The notes: generated from the letters alone by a model not told the origin. A stretch of DNA of 64,000 nucleotides from Methanobrevibacter boviskoreani JH1 (GCF_000320505.1 NZ_BAGX02000008.1:48397-112396), one strand, 5' to 3'. Shown: positions 50,878 through 59,898, counted from the stretch's first letter. Numbers and translations: made by a program.

Positions 50878-51888
50878 TTATGAAATAACATTATATAATT
50901 TTAAAACAAGTTTTAAACAATTATCATTTAAAGAAATGAATTTAATTAGTATATTTATGATAATATTATTGATTAATGAGATGTGATTTAATCTAGTGAA
51001 AACATTAAATTTTTTATAATGTGGTTTAAAATCATTAAACATTTTTAATTTGTTTTTTGTATTGGAAGGAGTCATTATTAACCATTTACTAAATCCTACT
51101 AACATTTCAGCTTCGAAACTATCAAATTTTTTGTTTTCTTTATCTAATAAATTAAAAATATTTTTCAAACCTCTATAAAATTTGTTTAAATTTGATTCTT
51201 TAAAATCTTGTGAGGTGGATTTATTATTTTCATCTAATCTTATATTATAAACATAACCATAAAAATCATTTAAGAAGACAATTGAATGAGCATTAATATA
51301 AACATTTAAATTAAAATAAACATCTTCATATAATGTACCAATGGGAACAATAATATTGTTTTTTAATAAAAATTTCCTTTTATATATTTTGTTCCATATA
51401 AGCATAGATGTAACTGTTAATAAAGAAGTATCTTCTTCAATTGAATTTAATTCGATTATTTCATCTTTTTTATCTAAAATAGAATGGAATTTTCTAAATT
51501 CTCCGTTGATATAATCATAATTTCTGCATGAAATAACATCTGCATTGTATTTTGTGATGGTGTTATACATTGTTTTACAAAAATCAGGGCAATAATAATC
51601 GTCATTGTCTAAAAACATTATATATTCAGAACTAGCATTTTGAATTCCAATGTTTCTAGGTTTAGAAGGGGATCCACTATTTTCCTTAAGAAATATTGGG
51701 ACAATATTTTCATATTTATTTGATAATTCTTTTAATATTTCTTTAGTTCCGTCATTTGAATTATCATCTACTAGAATTAATTCAATATTATTAAATCCAA
51801 AGTCTTGATTAATTACAGAATCAATAGCAGTCATTAAATAATTTTTTGCATTGTAAGTAGGAATAATTATAGAAATTTTATAAGTCAA
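50878..51888 (-). CDS. Family 2 glycosyltransferase
   Basis: 336 aa. GT-A fold start KISIIIPTYNAKNYLMTAID, metal site EYIMFLDNDDYYCPDF, and TLYEDVYFN in the acceptor region. TTG start with GGGAG upstream. Unlike neighbours, the gene is markedly A+T rich and Asn/Lys rich, which may mean separate acquisition. Builds a surface glycan; specificity unknown. Confidence 0.9.
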   Translation of the reverse strand: MTYKISIIIPTYNAKNYLMTAIDSVINQDFGFNNIELILVDDNSNDGTKEILKELSNKYENIVPIFLKENSGSPSKPRNIGIQNASSEYIMFLDNDDYYCPDFCKTMYNTITKYNADVISCRNYDYINGEFRKFHSILDKKDEIIELNSIEEDTSLLTVTSMLIWNKIYKRKFLLKNNIIVPIGTLYEDVYFNLNVYINAHSIVFLNDFYGYVYNIRLDENNKSTSQDFKESNLNKFYRGLKNIFNLLDKENKKFDSFEAEMLVGFSKWLIMTPSNTKNKLKMFNDFKPHYKKFNVFTRLNHISLINNIIINILIKFISLNDNCLKLVLKLYNVIS

Positions 51889-51918
51889 ATCAATATCTCC
51901 CTAAAAAATAGTTAATCA

Positions 51919-52716
51919 TTATCTTTTTTTACTTTTATGTAGAAGTCCAACATAGATATTTTTATATACAAACCTGGTAATCCAACGTTTAGCTATCCAC
52001 ATATGAAAATTCAGCCTTCTTCCAATTACCTTTAGCTCACATTCCTTAACTTTTAAATCCTGCATATCCATCCATACGTCAAACAATCTTTCGGTTAGAA
52101 ATCCGTAGATTCTCTGTTGATAGGAGTCGTAACCCTTTAAATCTACCCTTTTTTCAAGTTCGAATAAAAGAGGGAAAATCCACTGGCAGTAACCTACAAT
52201 CACATATTTTGGAGCGATAAACATATTATAGTAGTAAAGTGAGTTTCCTTCCATAACCTTGTCAAAGCTATTTAAATACTCTGGAGTTGTCTCCTCAATG
52301 ATCTCCCTACACAAATCAAGATCCTGTGCATAGTTCCAATGTGCATAGTCCTCGTAAACGTTATCGAATAGGGATGTGGTTCTTTTAGGTAGGATTATAT
52401 CATAGTCCTTAAAGATTTCCTCCAAATCGTTTTTATCTAATATTTTACCATATTTTCTTTTTGCAAAGTAACGTCTGTAATGAACTAAACCAATAATATC
52501 CGCATCGGAGTTCTTCCACATCCAATAAAGACCGGTCAATTCACAGTATGCCGGATTCTTACTGGAGATATTGTCTCCGGAGTCATCACTTAAAAATCCC
52601 ATATTGTCTTGACCGTTTCGACCTACAAATAGGGGTTTGTAGATCTCATCCTCCTTGATATTTACAATGTCGTCTGGACTATGGGTGATTACATATACTT
52701 CTGTTTTTTTAGTCAT
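51919..52716 (-). CDS. DUF4422 family glycosyltransferase-like protein
   Basis: 265 aa. DUF4422 signatures: NPAYCELTGLYWMWKNSDAD and IIGLVHYRRYFAKRKYG. The family sits in capsule and LPS clusters and is thought to transfer sugars. The ATG follows AAGG. Between two GT2 genes in the same direction. Confidence 0.88.
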   Translation of the reverse strand: MTKKTEVYVITHSPDDIVNIKEDEIYKPLFVGRNGQDNMGFLSDDSGDNISSKNPAYCELTGLYWMWKNSDADIIGLVHYRRYFAKRKYGKILDKNDLEEIFKDYDIILPKRTTSLFDNVYEDYAHWNYAQDLDLCREIIEETTPEYLNSFDKVMEGNSLYYYNMFIAPKYVIVGYCQWIFPLLFELEKRVDLKGYDSYQQRIYGFLTERLFDVWMDMQDLKVKECELKVIGRRLNFHMWIAKRWITRFVYKNIYVGLLHKSKKR

Positions 52717-52796
52717 TATACTGCCTTTAATTATTCTTTGATTATTTTTGGGTAATTGTTATAAATAAAGTTTTAAATACAAAAGAAAATTATAAA

Positions 52797-53834
52797 TTAA
52801 CCTTTGTTGAATTTATTTATTCTTGTTCTATAAATCTTTAATAAGATTTTTGATTGACTTAATGAATTGATTGTTTTACAATAATATCTAACTAGACTAT
52901 ATCTTTTTTTCATAACCAACTCATTTAAAATCCTTGTCCATTTCATTGTAGGTCTTATTTTAATAGGTAAATATTTTTCTGCAACGTATGCATTGTCTAT
53001 TTCTTTTTTATAGTCCTTTTTGTTTAAATCTGTGGTTATTGTAAGATTAAATAATATATAATAATATAAAGTGTTGATAATTGTATCATAGAGTTTACTA
53101 TCAATCTGTTTTTCAATAAGTAAATCTGATAATTTTATTAAACCTTTCGGATATTTTTCAATGTTTCGATAGGGTATGCTTTTAGTAAGGGAATCATCGT
53201 GGATATAATAATTATATCCGTAGTAATCCTTTAAAATCAGAATTTTTGAATTGGAGTTTACTAAAAATTCAATATTAAAAAGCCCATCATCAGGGAAGTA
53301 TGTTTTATATAATTTTAAATTTTTATTTTTGACAATTTTCGTTTTATAGATTTTATCCCAAACCATTGACTGTGTGTATGCCCTTGGATATTCCTCAGGT
53401 ATAAACGGATAGTCTGGAAAGTATGATTCGTCATTGTAAGTAATATCTTTATCTTCCGTTATTATTTTAAAATTGCACTGAACATAATCCACACAATTTG
53501 ATTGGATAGAATTGTATAATACTTCGCAGATATCCTTTTCATATGCATCATCGCTATCTAAAAACATTATATATGGTGAGGTCGCATTTTCAATAGTTAA
53601 TCCTCTAACATATCCTGGACCGCTATTTTTTTCTAAAAAAATTGGTTTGATGTTATTATATTTTCTTGCATAATCTTTGATTAATTCCTGTGTATTATCT
53701 GTTGATTTATCATCGCAAATCAATAATTCAATATTTTCAAATCCAAATGTTTGATTTATGACAGAGTCTATGCATCGTTTGATTGATTTTTCTGCATTAT
53801 AGGTTGGAATAATAACAGATACTTTATATGTCAA
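52797..53834 (-). CDS. Family 2 glycosyltransferase
   Basis: 345 aa. Starts KVSVIIPTYNAEKSIKRCID, metal motif YIMFLDSDDAYEKD, then FPDDGLFNIEFL. TTG start with GGAGTGGAG upstream. Related in layout to the gene at 50878. Glycan assembly; acceptor unknown. Confidence 0.9.
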   Translation of the reverse strand: MTYKVSVIIPTYNAEKSIKRCIDSVINQTFGFENIELLICDDKSTDNTQELIKDYARKYNNIKPIFLEKNSGPGYVRGLTIENATSPYIMFLDSDDAYEKDICEVLYNSIQSNCVDYVQCNFKIITEDKDITYNDESYFPDYPFIPEEYPRAYTQSMVWDKIYKTKIVKNKNLKLYKTYFPDDGLFNIEFLVNSNSKILILKDYYGYNYYIHDDSLTKSIPYRNIEKYPKGLIKLSDLLIEKQIDSKLYDTIINTLYYYILFNLTITTDLNKKDYKKEIDNAYVAEKYLPIKIRPTMKWTRILNELVMKKRYSLVRYYCKTINSLSQSKILLKIYRTRINKFNKG

Positions 53835-53971
53835 ATTAACTCCACTCCTTTTAATAAAATATTTTTTTTAGCTATGCTATGAATGTATATCCGTATTTTT
53901 CACAGATTTTCATAAAATGCAATTCTTTACTTTCTGGACAATATAATTCATTGGAATTAAATAAACTTCCA

Positions 53972-55411
53972 TTAATAATCTTGTTTTTTATTTAAAATAA
54001 TTTTAATTATATTTTTATCCTTATCATCCAATGTTCTCTCGGCAAAGATCATGACAATATAAATTATGGCTCCCAGAACAATACCTGCAAACATATTGAC
54101 TTTAAGGTAATCCAATACCATGTACATTACAATTGTAGCTATTAACAGTTTGACGATATCTTTAACGACTATCCATCCAGGGGCATACTCTGTTTTCAGG
54201 GTTACCCTAAACATCAATATTGAGATAATGATTTCACTGATTACCGTTGCAAATGCTGCACCTAAGTATGAGTAATGTGGTATGAGCAATAGATTTAGAA
54301 CCACGTTAACAATTGCAGCCACACAATATATCTTGGTAACCAGCACCTCATTATTGGATGAGTTCATTGCAACGGTTGAAGCTCCATTCACAAATAAAAA
54401 CGGTATCGTAAACATCAGAACCATCACAATCATACCTGAACCTGCATATTGGCTACCATAGATTAAGGTCATTAACGGTTCCGCATATAGTATGACACCT
54501 GCACATATCGGTAGGATTATTAGAAGCAGATATTTCATGGACCTTTCATAGGAGAACTTCAATAGGTCCGCTGAGTCCTCGAATAACTTGACCATCACAG
54601 GAAATATCACCTGCGGATACAATGCGTAGAATGTTGTAATCAATGATACTATTTTATAGGATGCGTTATACATACCTACAGCCGCGTTTGTCGCCAGATA
54701 TTGCAGCATGGTCATGTCTATTGTAAAGTAGATGGAGTAGAATATTCCGGTTAGGCCAAAGGGCAATGCCGCTTTTAACAGTTCTTTGGAGAAACCATAA
54801 TCGAAATTGTAATGTGGCCTGAAATTCAGATTGCCGATTTTTGAATAGATGTACAGGAACGCACAGAACATTGCAATCAGATATCCGAATGCCATTCCAT
54901 ACAATCCCAGATTGAGATATATCGTTAGAAACACGATGACGAGTAGGACCACCGCATTCAATGCTGAGGCTATGGACTGGTATTCCATTTTCTCATATGC
55001 CTGGAATATCCCGTAGAAGAATCCGTTCATACTTAGGAAAGCATATTGGCACAGCATTATAAAACTTACATTGACAACGGAATCGGATCTTCCGGTTAGA
55101 ATTAGGAAAAGAACCGTACCCATAATTATCAGGACACTTAAAACCACTTTTAGAGGTACCGTTTTTTCAAAGTATCTCTCGGTGAGATTGTAGTCTTTGG
55201 AGATGGCCCTTACAATATATGTCTGGGTACCTGAGTCCATCAGAACTCCAACCACCGTTGAAAGGGAAATGGCGAATGATAGAATACCAAAGTCAGAGGT
55301 ACCTAGATACCTTGCCATGAGTATGGTCCATACAAATGCACATAAATTGGTGATGGTCTGTGAGGCCATCATCCATGTTGAATTTTTAAATATCCTTCTT
55401 ATACTAACCAT
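53972..55411 (-). CDS. Polysaccharide flippase (Wzx/MATE-like)
   Basis: 479 aa with 13-14 helices. Start RRIFKNSTWMMASQTITNLC and RYLGTSDFGILSFAISLS are typical of the oligosaccharide flippase family. It would carry lipid-linked glycan units across the membrane for the nearby glycosyltransferases. First gene of the cluster; GTGAGAG before the ATG. Confidence 0.92.
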   Translation of the reverse strand: MVSIRRIFKNSTWMMASQTITNLCAFVWTILMARYLGTSDFGILSFAISLSTVVGVLMDSGTQTYIVRAISKDYNLTERYFEKTVPLKVVLSVLIIMGTVLFLILTGRSDSVVNVSFIMLCQYAFLSMNGFFYGIFQAYEKMEYQSIASALNAVVLLVIVFLTIYLNLGLYGMAFGYLIAMFCAFLYIYSKIGNLNFRPHYNFDYGFSKELLKAALPFGLTGIFYSIYFTIDMTMLQYLATNAAVGMYNASYKIVSLITTFYALYPQVIFPVMVKLFEDSADLLKFSYERSMKYLLLIILPICAGVILYAEPLMTLIYGSQYAGSGMIVMVLMFTIPFLFVNGASTVAMNSSNNEVLVTKIYCVAAIVNVVLNLLLIPHYSYLGAAFATVISEIIISILMFRVTLKTEYAPGWIVVKDIVKLLIATIVMYMVLDYLKVNMFAGIVLGAIIYIVMIFAERTLDDKDKNIIKIILNKKQDY

Positions 55412-55688
55412 ACTCTCACATTAAAATTTAATCAAATAAATTATATTATTGTAAAGTATATTTCTAATATTATTAAATACTTTATATTTTAGTATGGTGT
55501 TTAATAAAATTGGAATTAACAGGTGACCTCAAAAAATACGGTATAAAAAAATAGTTGATTTAAGGATAATCCATTTAAAAAGCCATTTCCAAAGTATAAA
55601 CTGGAATTAATCATTAATAAAAATAATGATTATTATTTAATAAAATATTATCTATAATAAGATTATATAATATTTTAAAATTTTAATC

Positions 55689-56693
55689 TTACCATCTTAA
55701 ATAAAAACCATTGTACTTAGTACCATTTAATATATATTCAATTATCTGTTTTACTTGTAAATCGATGATTTCTAAATATGTTAAATTTTTATCCATATAT
55801 TTTATTCTTGAATTTAATTTATCTAAGATTTTAGAAACAATTAATTTTCTTTTATCTAATTTAATAGTATTATTTCTATTATCAAGATCAGATGATCCAA
55901 TTTGTTTTGTATTTAATAAAGAAAAAACTACTTTATCAACGATTTGTTGTCTAAATTCTTCAATAACATCAAATATTAAACTATTTCTTTTATCCCTATC
56001 AAAATGTAAAAAACCACAAAAAGAATCTAAACCATTTAAAACTAAAATTTTAGCAACTTCACTAGCAAGTATTGCATAAGCATAATTTAACATAGCATTT
56101 GTAATATCTGTAGGATGTCTATTAATTCTCTTTTTAAAGCCTAAATTAGAAGGCAATAATTTACTTATACTAGACCAATATTCTGTTGAAGCTTTACCTT
56201 CAATACCCATGATTTTTAACTTAGAATTTTCAACATTAATATTTGGACCAAAACGCATATTTTTTAATTGATTTAAATATTCATCAATTTTAATAATACT
56301 ATCTTTAACATGATCTAAATTTTTATTTTTATTTAAAGTCCTAATACATGCTTTTTGATTTAATAATTTAGCAGATATAATTTCACGTGCTAAATACAAA
56401 CCATTATAATCATCACTTAATTTATATTGTCTTTTCTTAATAAAAATATTAGTTTCATTAGGATATTCTAACAAATAATCAATATTGCCAAAATAATCAA
56501 TAGAAATTACTGGAATATTATTTTTTGAAATTAATCTTAATGCATCAAATGTAATTAAACCTTTACCTACAATAGTAATATCATCAATCTTATTAATATT
56601 AACTTTATCAATTTCTATTTCTTTCTCCATAATCAACAATTGATTATCTCTTTTATGTATTGATTTATTATATCCTTCAATTATTATTTTCAT
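55689..56693 (-). CDS. cas1: CRISPR-type integrase Cas1
   Basis: 334 aa. N-terminal beta domain (MKIIIEGYNKSIHKRDNQLL) and C-terminal helical catalytic domain. The metal ligands look intact: Glu165 in IMGIEGKASTEYW, His230 in CGFLHFDRDKR and Glu245 in DVIEEFRQQ, so the enzyme should be active. The frame opens at 56735, but the ATG at 56693 has AAAGGAG directly upstream and clears the cas2 stop. Two-gene unit with cas2. No cas3, cas4, cas5-8, cas9, cas10 or reverse transcriptase is next to it. Its neighbours are a flippase on one side and the giant-spacer array on the other, so it is the likely integrase for that array. Confidence 0.95.
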   Translation of the reverse strand: MKIIIEGYNKSIHKRDNQLLIMEKEIEIDKVNINKIDDITIVGKGLITFDALRLISKNNIPVISIDYFGNIDYLLEYPNETNIFIKKRQYKLSDDYNGLYLAREIISAKLLNQKACIRTLNKNKNLDHVKDSIIKIDEYLNQLKNMRFGPNINVENSKLKIMGIEGKASTEYWSSISKLLPSNLGFKKRINRHPTDITNAMLNYAYAILASEVAKILVLNGLDSFCGFLHFDRDKRNSLIFDVIEEFRQQIVDKVVFSLLNTKQIGSSDLDNRNNTIKLDKRKLIVSKILDKLNSRIKYMDKNLTYLEIIDLQVKQIIEYILNGTKYNGFYLRW

Positions 56694-56706
56694 ATAAAAT
56701 CTCCTT

Positions 56707-56982
56707 TTAATATATTTTATATAATTCTTCTTCAAAATTTATAAACCTACCAAATGAATCTAATTTACTATAACAATTCATACATATAGGAAAAACAAGT
56801 ATACAATCTTCTAATTTTATATATTCCATAATTTTTGTTTTCATCTCAAAAAGATCATCTTTATTTAAATCCCCAAAATATAATGAACTATGAATCTTCT
56901 TAAAACCATAATGTTTAATTATTTTCAATAAATTTATTTTATTAGTTTTAAATTTAATATCAAAAGAAACACAATATTTCAT
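56707..56982 (-). CDS. cas2: CRISPR adaptation protein Cas2
   Basis: 91 aa, normal length. Ferredoxin-like fold start MKYCVSFDIKFKTNKINLLK, then FKKIHSSLYFGDLNKDD; C-terminal CILVFPICMNC. In known systems a Cas2 dimer bridges two Cas1 dimers and sets spacer length. Preceded by a strong AAGGAGG site and by the leader region; 13 bp before cas1. Whether this Cas2 still acts as a ruler is open, given the insert sizes next door. Confidence 0.92.
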   Translation of the reverse strand: MKYCVSFDIKFKTNKINLLKIIKHYGFKKIHSSLYFGDLNKDDLFEMKTKIMEYIKLEDCILVFPICMNCYSKLDSFGRFINFEEELYKIY

Positions 56983-57477
56983 AATATCCTCCTTAAATTA
57001 AATTTTTAAAAACATATATTAATAGAGTATATACAAAAAGTAAATAAATAAATTTATCTAAATCAATTAAACCAATAAATATTTGAAATAAAAGTATACA
57101 GAAATAGAACATAGAATATTTAATAAAATTAAGAGATATTAAGATAATAATATTTTTATATAAATGTGTAAAACTATCTAGATTATTATAAAAATATAGA
57201 TATTATAAAAATATAAATATAAAATAAAGTAGAATATAAATTAAAATTAATACAGATTTCTATAAAAGTTTTTATATAAATATTTAAAAAAAAGTTAAAA
57301 TAATAAAAAATAGAAGATAAATTTATTAAAAAATTAAAAATATTTTAATTTAAAATTTATAATTAAAATCGTGGAAACATAATATCTATAACACCGTTAT
57401 AAATAGTTTCCACATAATTCCAAAAAAATAAGTAATAATATGAACTAAAATACATTAAACAAAGAAAATAAGTTACT
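56983..57477. promoter_or_regulatory. Leader-like region of the giant-spacer array
   Basis: 495 bp, extremely A+T rich, without coding frame, between divergent cas2 and the first repeat, where a CRISPR leader is expected. It must hold the cas2-cas1 promoter and, on the right, a nested inverted repeat at 57371-57413. By position, insert 1 would be the newest. Confidence 0.65.
57371..57413. promoter_or_regulatory. Nested inverted repeat in the leader
   Basis: Outer arms GTGGAAAC (57371-57378) and GTTTCCAC (57406-57413); inner arms TATAAC (57387-57392) and GTTATA (57396-57401) around ACC. It ends 64 bp before repeat 1. It may bind the integrase or a host factor, or be a regulatory hairpin. The half-site TTCCAC/GTGGAA recurs inside inserts 1, 3 and 4. 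Confidence 0.6.
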
Positions 57478-57514
57478 ATTCGTAAATCATATATTTAATG
57501 AAAAATTAAAAAAC
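57478..57514 (+). repeat. Array repeat 1 (leader end)
   Basis: 37 bp, identical to the other five. First repeat after the leader; left flank AAGTTACT is not insert DNA. Confidence 0.92.
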
Positions 57515-57573
57515 ACATATAAAAGTGGAAAATTAGAAAACACAAAAAAAATAGATAAAAAAAGAGTTAATGA

Positions 57574-57786
57574 TTAATCTTGGTCTTCATCATTTAACTT
57601 TTTCTTCTTCTTAAATATTTCTACTGCTTGTCTACTTAATCTACTGATCTCCTTTAAATCTTCTAAAAATTCTTCATCAGTAAGTTCCCCATTATCATAT
57701 CTCCTAGTTAAATCAAAAATTGGTTTATCATTAAAAACACCTGGATCAGTAGTCAATATATTTTTCTTAATATGTTCCGGTATCAT
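57574..57786 (-). CDS. Small captured gene in insert 1
   Basis: 70 aa, complete. MIPEHIKKNILTTDPGVFND, then a helical charged region ending KKKKKLNDEDQD. GGAGG site 9 nt before the ATG and ATGA overlap with the upstream gene, so it was translationally coupled in its source. No family recognised; position after a minor-head-protein tail suggests a viral accessory or immunity-like gene. Confidence 0.65.
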   Translation of the reverse strand: MIPEHIKKNILTTDPGVFNDKPIFDLTRRYDNGELTDEEFLEDLKEISRLSRQAVEIFKKKKKLNDEDQD

Positions 57787-58448
57787 TTTCTTATCCTCCT
57801 AAACTCCATATATTCATTTAAAATTGAATCATTAAGATAATTATCCCATATTTGATTAGTTCTACCTATTTCTCCTTTATTGGCTCCAGCTAAAAATCCT
57901 ATTCCAAAATCATCATTTAAAGCTTTGTCTATTTCTTCAGTGTATGTAAATTTTTCTTTAAATTCAACAATGAAAATGTCATTTGGGGTATACACATGCA
58001 TTTCAACAACATTAAATTGACTATGTTCTGAAATAACTTGAAAATCTGCATAATTAAATGGTTGTAAACCCAAATGGTTATGTGATACTATCAGTTCATC
58101 ATCACCATAGTTTTCATTTTTAAAAAGACCCACATTATCTATTTCATTATTTGTTTTTATTTCCCCAGCCTTACCTGTTGTTTTATTAAATATAAATCCA
58201 TATTCATATTTCGCATTCATTATTTTTTTATCAAATTTTAACATTGATTTTCTTATGTTTTTAGGTATGTCCTTTGGAATGTTATCCTCAGTTAAAGGTA
58301 TATGAGGATAGTCTAAATCATTAAATTTATCTAAACTTCTAAATGATTTTTCCTTGATATCTACTTTGTTTTTTATATTAAATAATTTTTTTGATTCTGA
58401 TTTAACATTAGAAATATTAGATGAACGAACTTTATTTTTGATGTTTGA
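57783..58448 (-). pseudogene. C-terminal part of a virus-like minor head protein with JAB-like motif
   Basis: 221 codons open from the repeat boundary to the stop; a stop in the repeat closes the frame upstream, and the first ATG is only at 58244. So the gene lost its 5' part at capture. Sequence KSFRSLDKFNDLDYPHIPLT, then a domain with IVSHNHLGLQPFNYADFQVI, which resembles the His-x-His...Asp metal motif of JAB/MPN peptidases seen at the ends of some phage minor head proteins. Assignment is from memory of such families and is moderate. Confidence 0.55.
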
Positions 58449-58485
58449 ATTCGTAAATCATATATTTAATGAAAAATTAAAAAAC
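58449..58485 (+). repeat. Array repeat 2
   Basis: 37 bp, identical copy. It separates a leftward truncated gene (insert 1) from a rightward truncated gene (insert 2); the two do not form one gene when the repeat is removed. Confidence 0.92.
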
Positions 58486-58891
58486 TTAAAAGTGATACAG
58501 ATACTGACGATACTAATAATGAAGATTCTACTGATGACAATTCTGACTCTGATTCCGATGATAGTGGAGATGACTAAGGTATGACTAATTCAAGCAATAT
58601 TACAGTTACCGATTTTCGTCTTAAACAAGCTCTTTCACGTGCAACAGAACTTGCAACAGGTATTCAAAATAAAGATGTTGATAAAGCAGTTAAAGAACAA
58701 GCTAAACTTAAAATTGGGGTTTTAACTGAATATTATGCAGCTTTAAATCAATGCAAAGTGAAACTCTTAAATGAGAACAAAACCGTTGAATGCCGTGTAA
58801 ATCACACAATTATTGGGAAAGAAGCAAACCTTTCTTACACCCCCGAGGGACAAAAATTATTATCTTCTGACGAGTCCCAGTATTACATTAA
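58486..58891. other. Giant insert 2 (406 bp)
   Basis: The shortest insert, cut in coding sequence at both ends: the tail of one gene at the left and a gene lacking its end at the right, both rightward and 3 bp apart as in a viral operon. Confidence 0.85.
58488..58577 (+). pseudogene. Acidic tail of a truncated gene
   Basis: 29 codons from the repeat boundary to a TAA: an Asp/Ser-rich end (KSDTDTDDTNNEDSTDDNSD and on). Acidic tails like this end many viral portal or scaffold proteins, but the piece is too short to assign. Confidence 0.5.
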
Positions 58892-58928
58892 ATTCGTAAA
58901 TCATATATTTAATGAAAAATTAAAAAAC
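58581..58928 (+). pseudogene. 3'-truncated virus-like gene running into the repeat
   Basis: 103 native codons (MTNSSNITVTDFRLKQALSR to SSDESQYYI) followed by codons supplied by the repeat ([12 protein letters not shown]) and a stop just after it. An AAGGT precedes the ATG. Helical N-terminal half, no family recognised. It could still be translated as a chimeric protein. Confidence 0.6.
58892..58928 (+). repeat. Array repeat 3
   Basis: 37 bp, identical copy. Supplies the last codons of the truncated gene on its left. Confidence 0.92.
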
Positions 58929-59072
58929 TAAAAAGAAAAAAATAGCAAATAAAAAAAGGAAAAAAATATAAAAGAAATAATAAATTACAATAGAGGATTA
59001 ATTAAAATTAAAAAATCTTCAAAAAAAAGTAAATAATCTTTAAAAAAATAGAATAATATTATTTTTTTATAC

Positions 59073-59125
59073 TTCCACAATTTTTATATCTACTATGTTT
59101 TATACTTCAACATATAAAAGTGGAA
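59073..59125. promoter_or_regulatory. Inverted repeat and shared motif in insert 3
   Basis: TTCCAC at 59073-59078 and GTGGAA at 59120-59125 with complementary flanks (TTTTTATAT / ATATAAAAG) and an inner ATGTT/AACAT. The right arm belongs to the 30-bp motif shared with inserts 1 and 4 and with 62132-62161. May be promoter, terminator or origin/packaging site of the source element. Confidence 0.6.
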
Positions 59126-59148
59126 AATTAGAAACTAAAAAAATAATA

Positions 59149-59394
59149 TTAAACTGCACCTTCAGAGTAAGGAAGATTAAGATTACGGTGAGGATTTTTC
59201 TTTAATTCCTTGCTTATTAATTTACCTTCTTTATCGTAAGTAAATACAAAGCAAAACTCTGAAGATTTTTTATTTCCTTGATAAAAACCTTCAAATCGTT
59301 CGTTATTAGCATAACCCACATATTTTATAATTTTGTAACCATTTTTTAATTTAATTTTTTCTATTTTTGGATATTTTTTAAAATAAAAAATCAT
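59149..59394 (-). CDS. Small captured gene in insert 3
   Basis: 81 aa from the ATG at 59394, which follows GGTTGAT; a TTG at 59403 overlaps the upstream stop. FKKYPKIEKIKLKNGYKIIK, then ERFEGFYQGNKKSSEFCFVF and an end LPYSEGAV. Close relative of the gene in insert 4. Beta-rich, soluble, unknown. Downstream of a toxin-like tail, so an immunity role is possible but unproven. Confidence 0.65.
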   Translation of the reverse strand: MIFYFKKYPKIEKIKLKNGYKIIKYVGYANNERFEGFYQGNKKSSEFCFVFTYDKEGKLISKELKKNPHRNLNLPYSEGAV

Positions 59395-59399
59395 TTTTA

Positions 59400-59657
59400 T
59401 CAACCATATAATAATCTTTCAATGACCTTTGACCTATTAGGATAATTCCTTTTAAATCCCTCTCTATCAGACCATAAATATAATTTTATAGAGTCTGCAA
59501 AATCTTCAAGATATAAATTATTATATTCTTTTTCAATTAAATATTTTTCATAACCGTCAAAAGCATAATCAGTTACAAATTTTAATTCATTATTACCGTC
59601 ACTATACATTGCATTAATCCATTCAGGAGAATTAGATATGCCCATATACTTATTAGT
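59400..59657 (-). pseudogene. C-terminal tail of a virus-borne toxin-like domain
   Basis: 85 codons open from the repeat boundary; the ATG at 59645 is internal. The end, NLYLEDFADSIKLYLWSDRE then FKRNYPNRSKVIERLL, resembles the last segment of zincin-like or ADP-ribosyltransferase domains attached to phage minor head proteins (EDFAES...F...P.R...I..L). Only the tail was captured. Overlaps the next gene by the 4-bp coupling seen in insert 1. Confidence 0.5.
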
Positions 59658-59694
59658 ATTCGTAAATCATATATTTAATGAAAAATTAAAAAAC
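59658..59694 (+). repeat. Array repeat 4
   Basis: 37 bp, identical copy, between the two homologous inserts 3 and 4. Confidence 0.92.
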
Positions 59695-59822
59695 ATAAAA
59701 AAAAGGAAAAAATATAAAAAAAATAATAAATTACAATAGAGGATTAATTAAAATTAAAAAAATCTTCGAAAAAAAGAAAATAATCTTTAAAAAAAAATAG
59801 AATAAATATTATTTTTCTATAC

Positions 59823-59875
59823 TTCCACAATTTTTATATTTACTATGTTTTATACTTCAACATATAAAAGTGGAA
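59823..59875. promoter_or_regulatory. Inverted repeat and shared motif in insert 4
   Basis: Same element as at 59073: TTCCAC at 59823-59828 and GTGGAA at 59870-59875, with one base change in the loop. Confidence 0.6.
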
Positions 59876-59898
59876 AATTAGAAACTAAAAAAATAATA

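Larger units (their letters stand above)
57515..58448. other. Giant insert 1 (934 bp)
   Basis: Reading leftwards: a 5'-truncated virus-like gene starting at the repeat boundary, a complete 70-codon gene with an overlapping ATGA, then 59 bp that end inside the shared intergenic motif (57515-57540). Same order as insert 3: tail of gene, small gene, motif. Confidence 0.85.
58929..59657. other. Giant insert 3 (729 bp)
   Basis: Left 220 bp noncoding with an inverted repeat (59073-59125), then, leftward, a complete small gene and the tail of another. Insert 4 is homologous to most of it but with different ends. Confidence 0.85.

Noticed and set aside
58354..58584. Open frame of 76 codons across repeat 2
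   Set aside because: It joins two unrelated inserts through the repeat, has no ribosome binding site and is antisense or out of frame to better-supported gene pieces.
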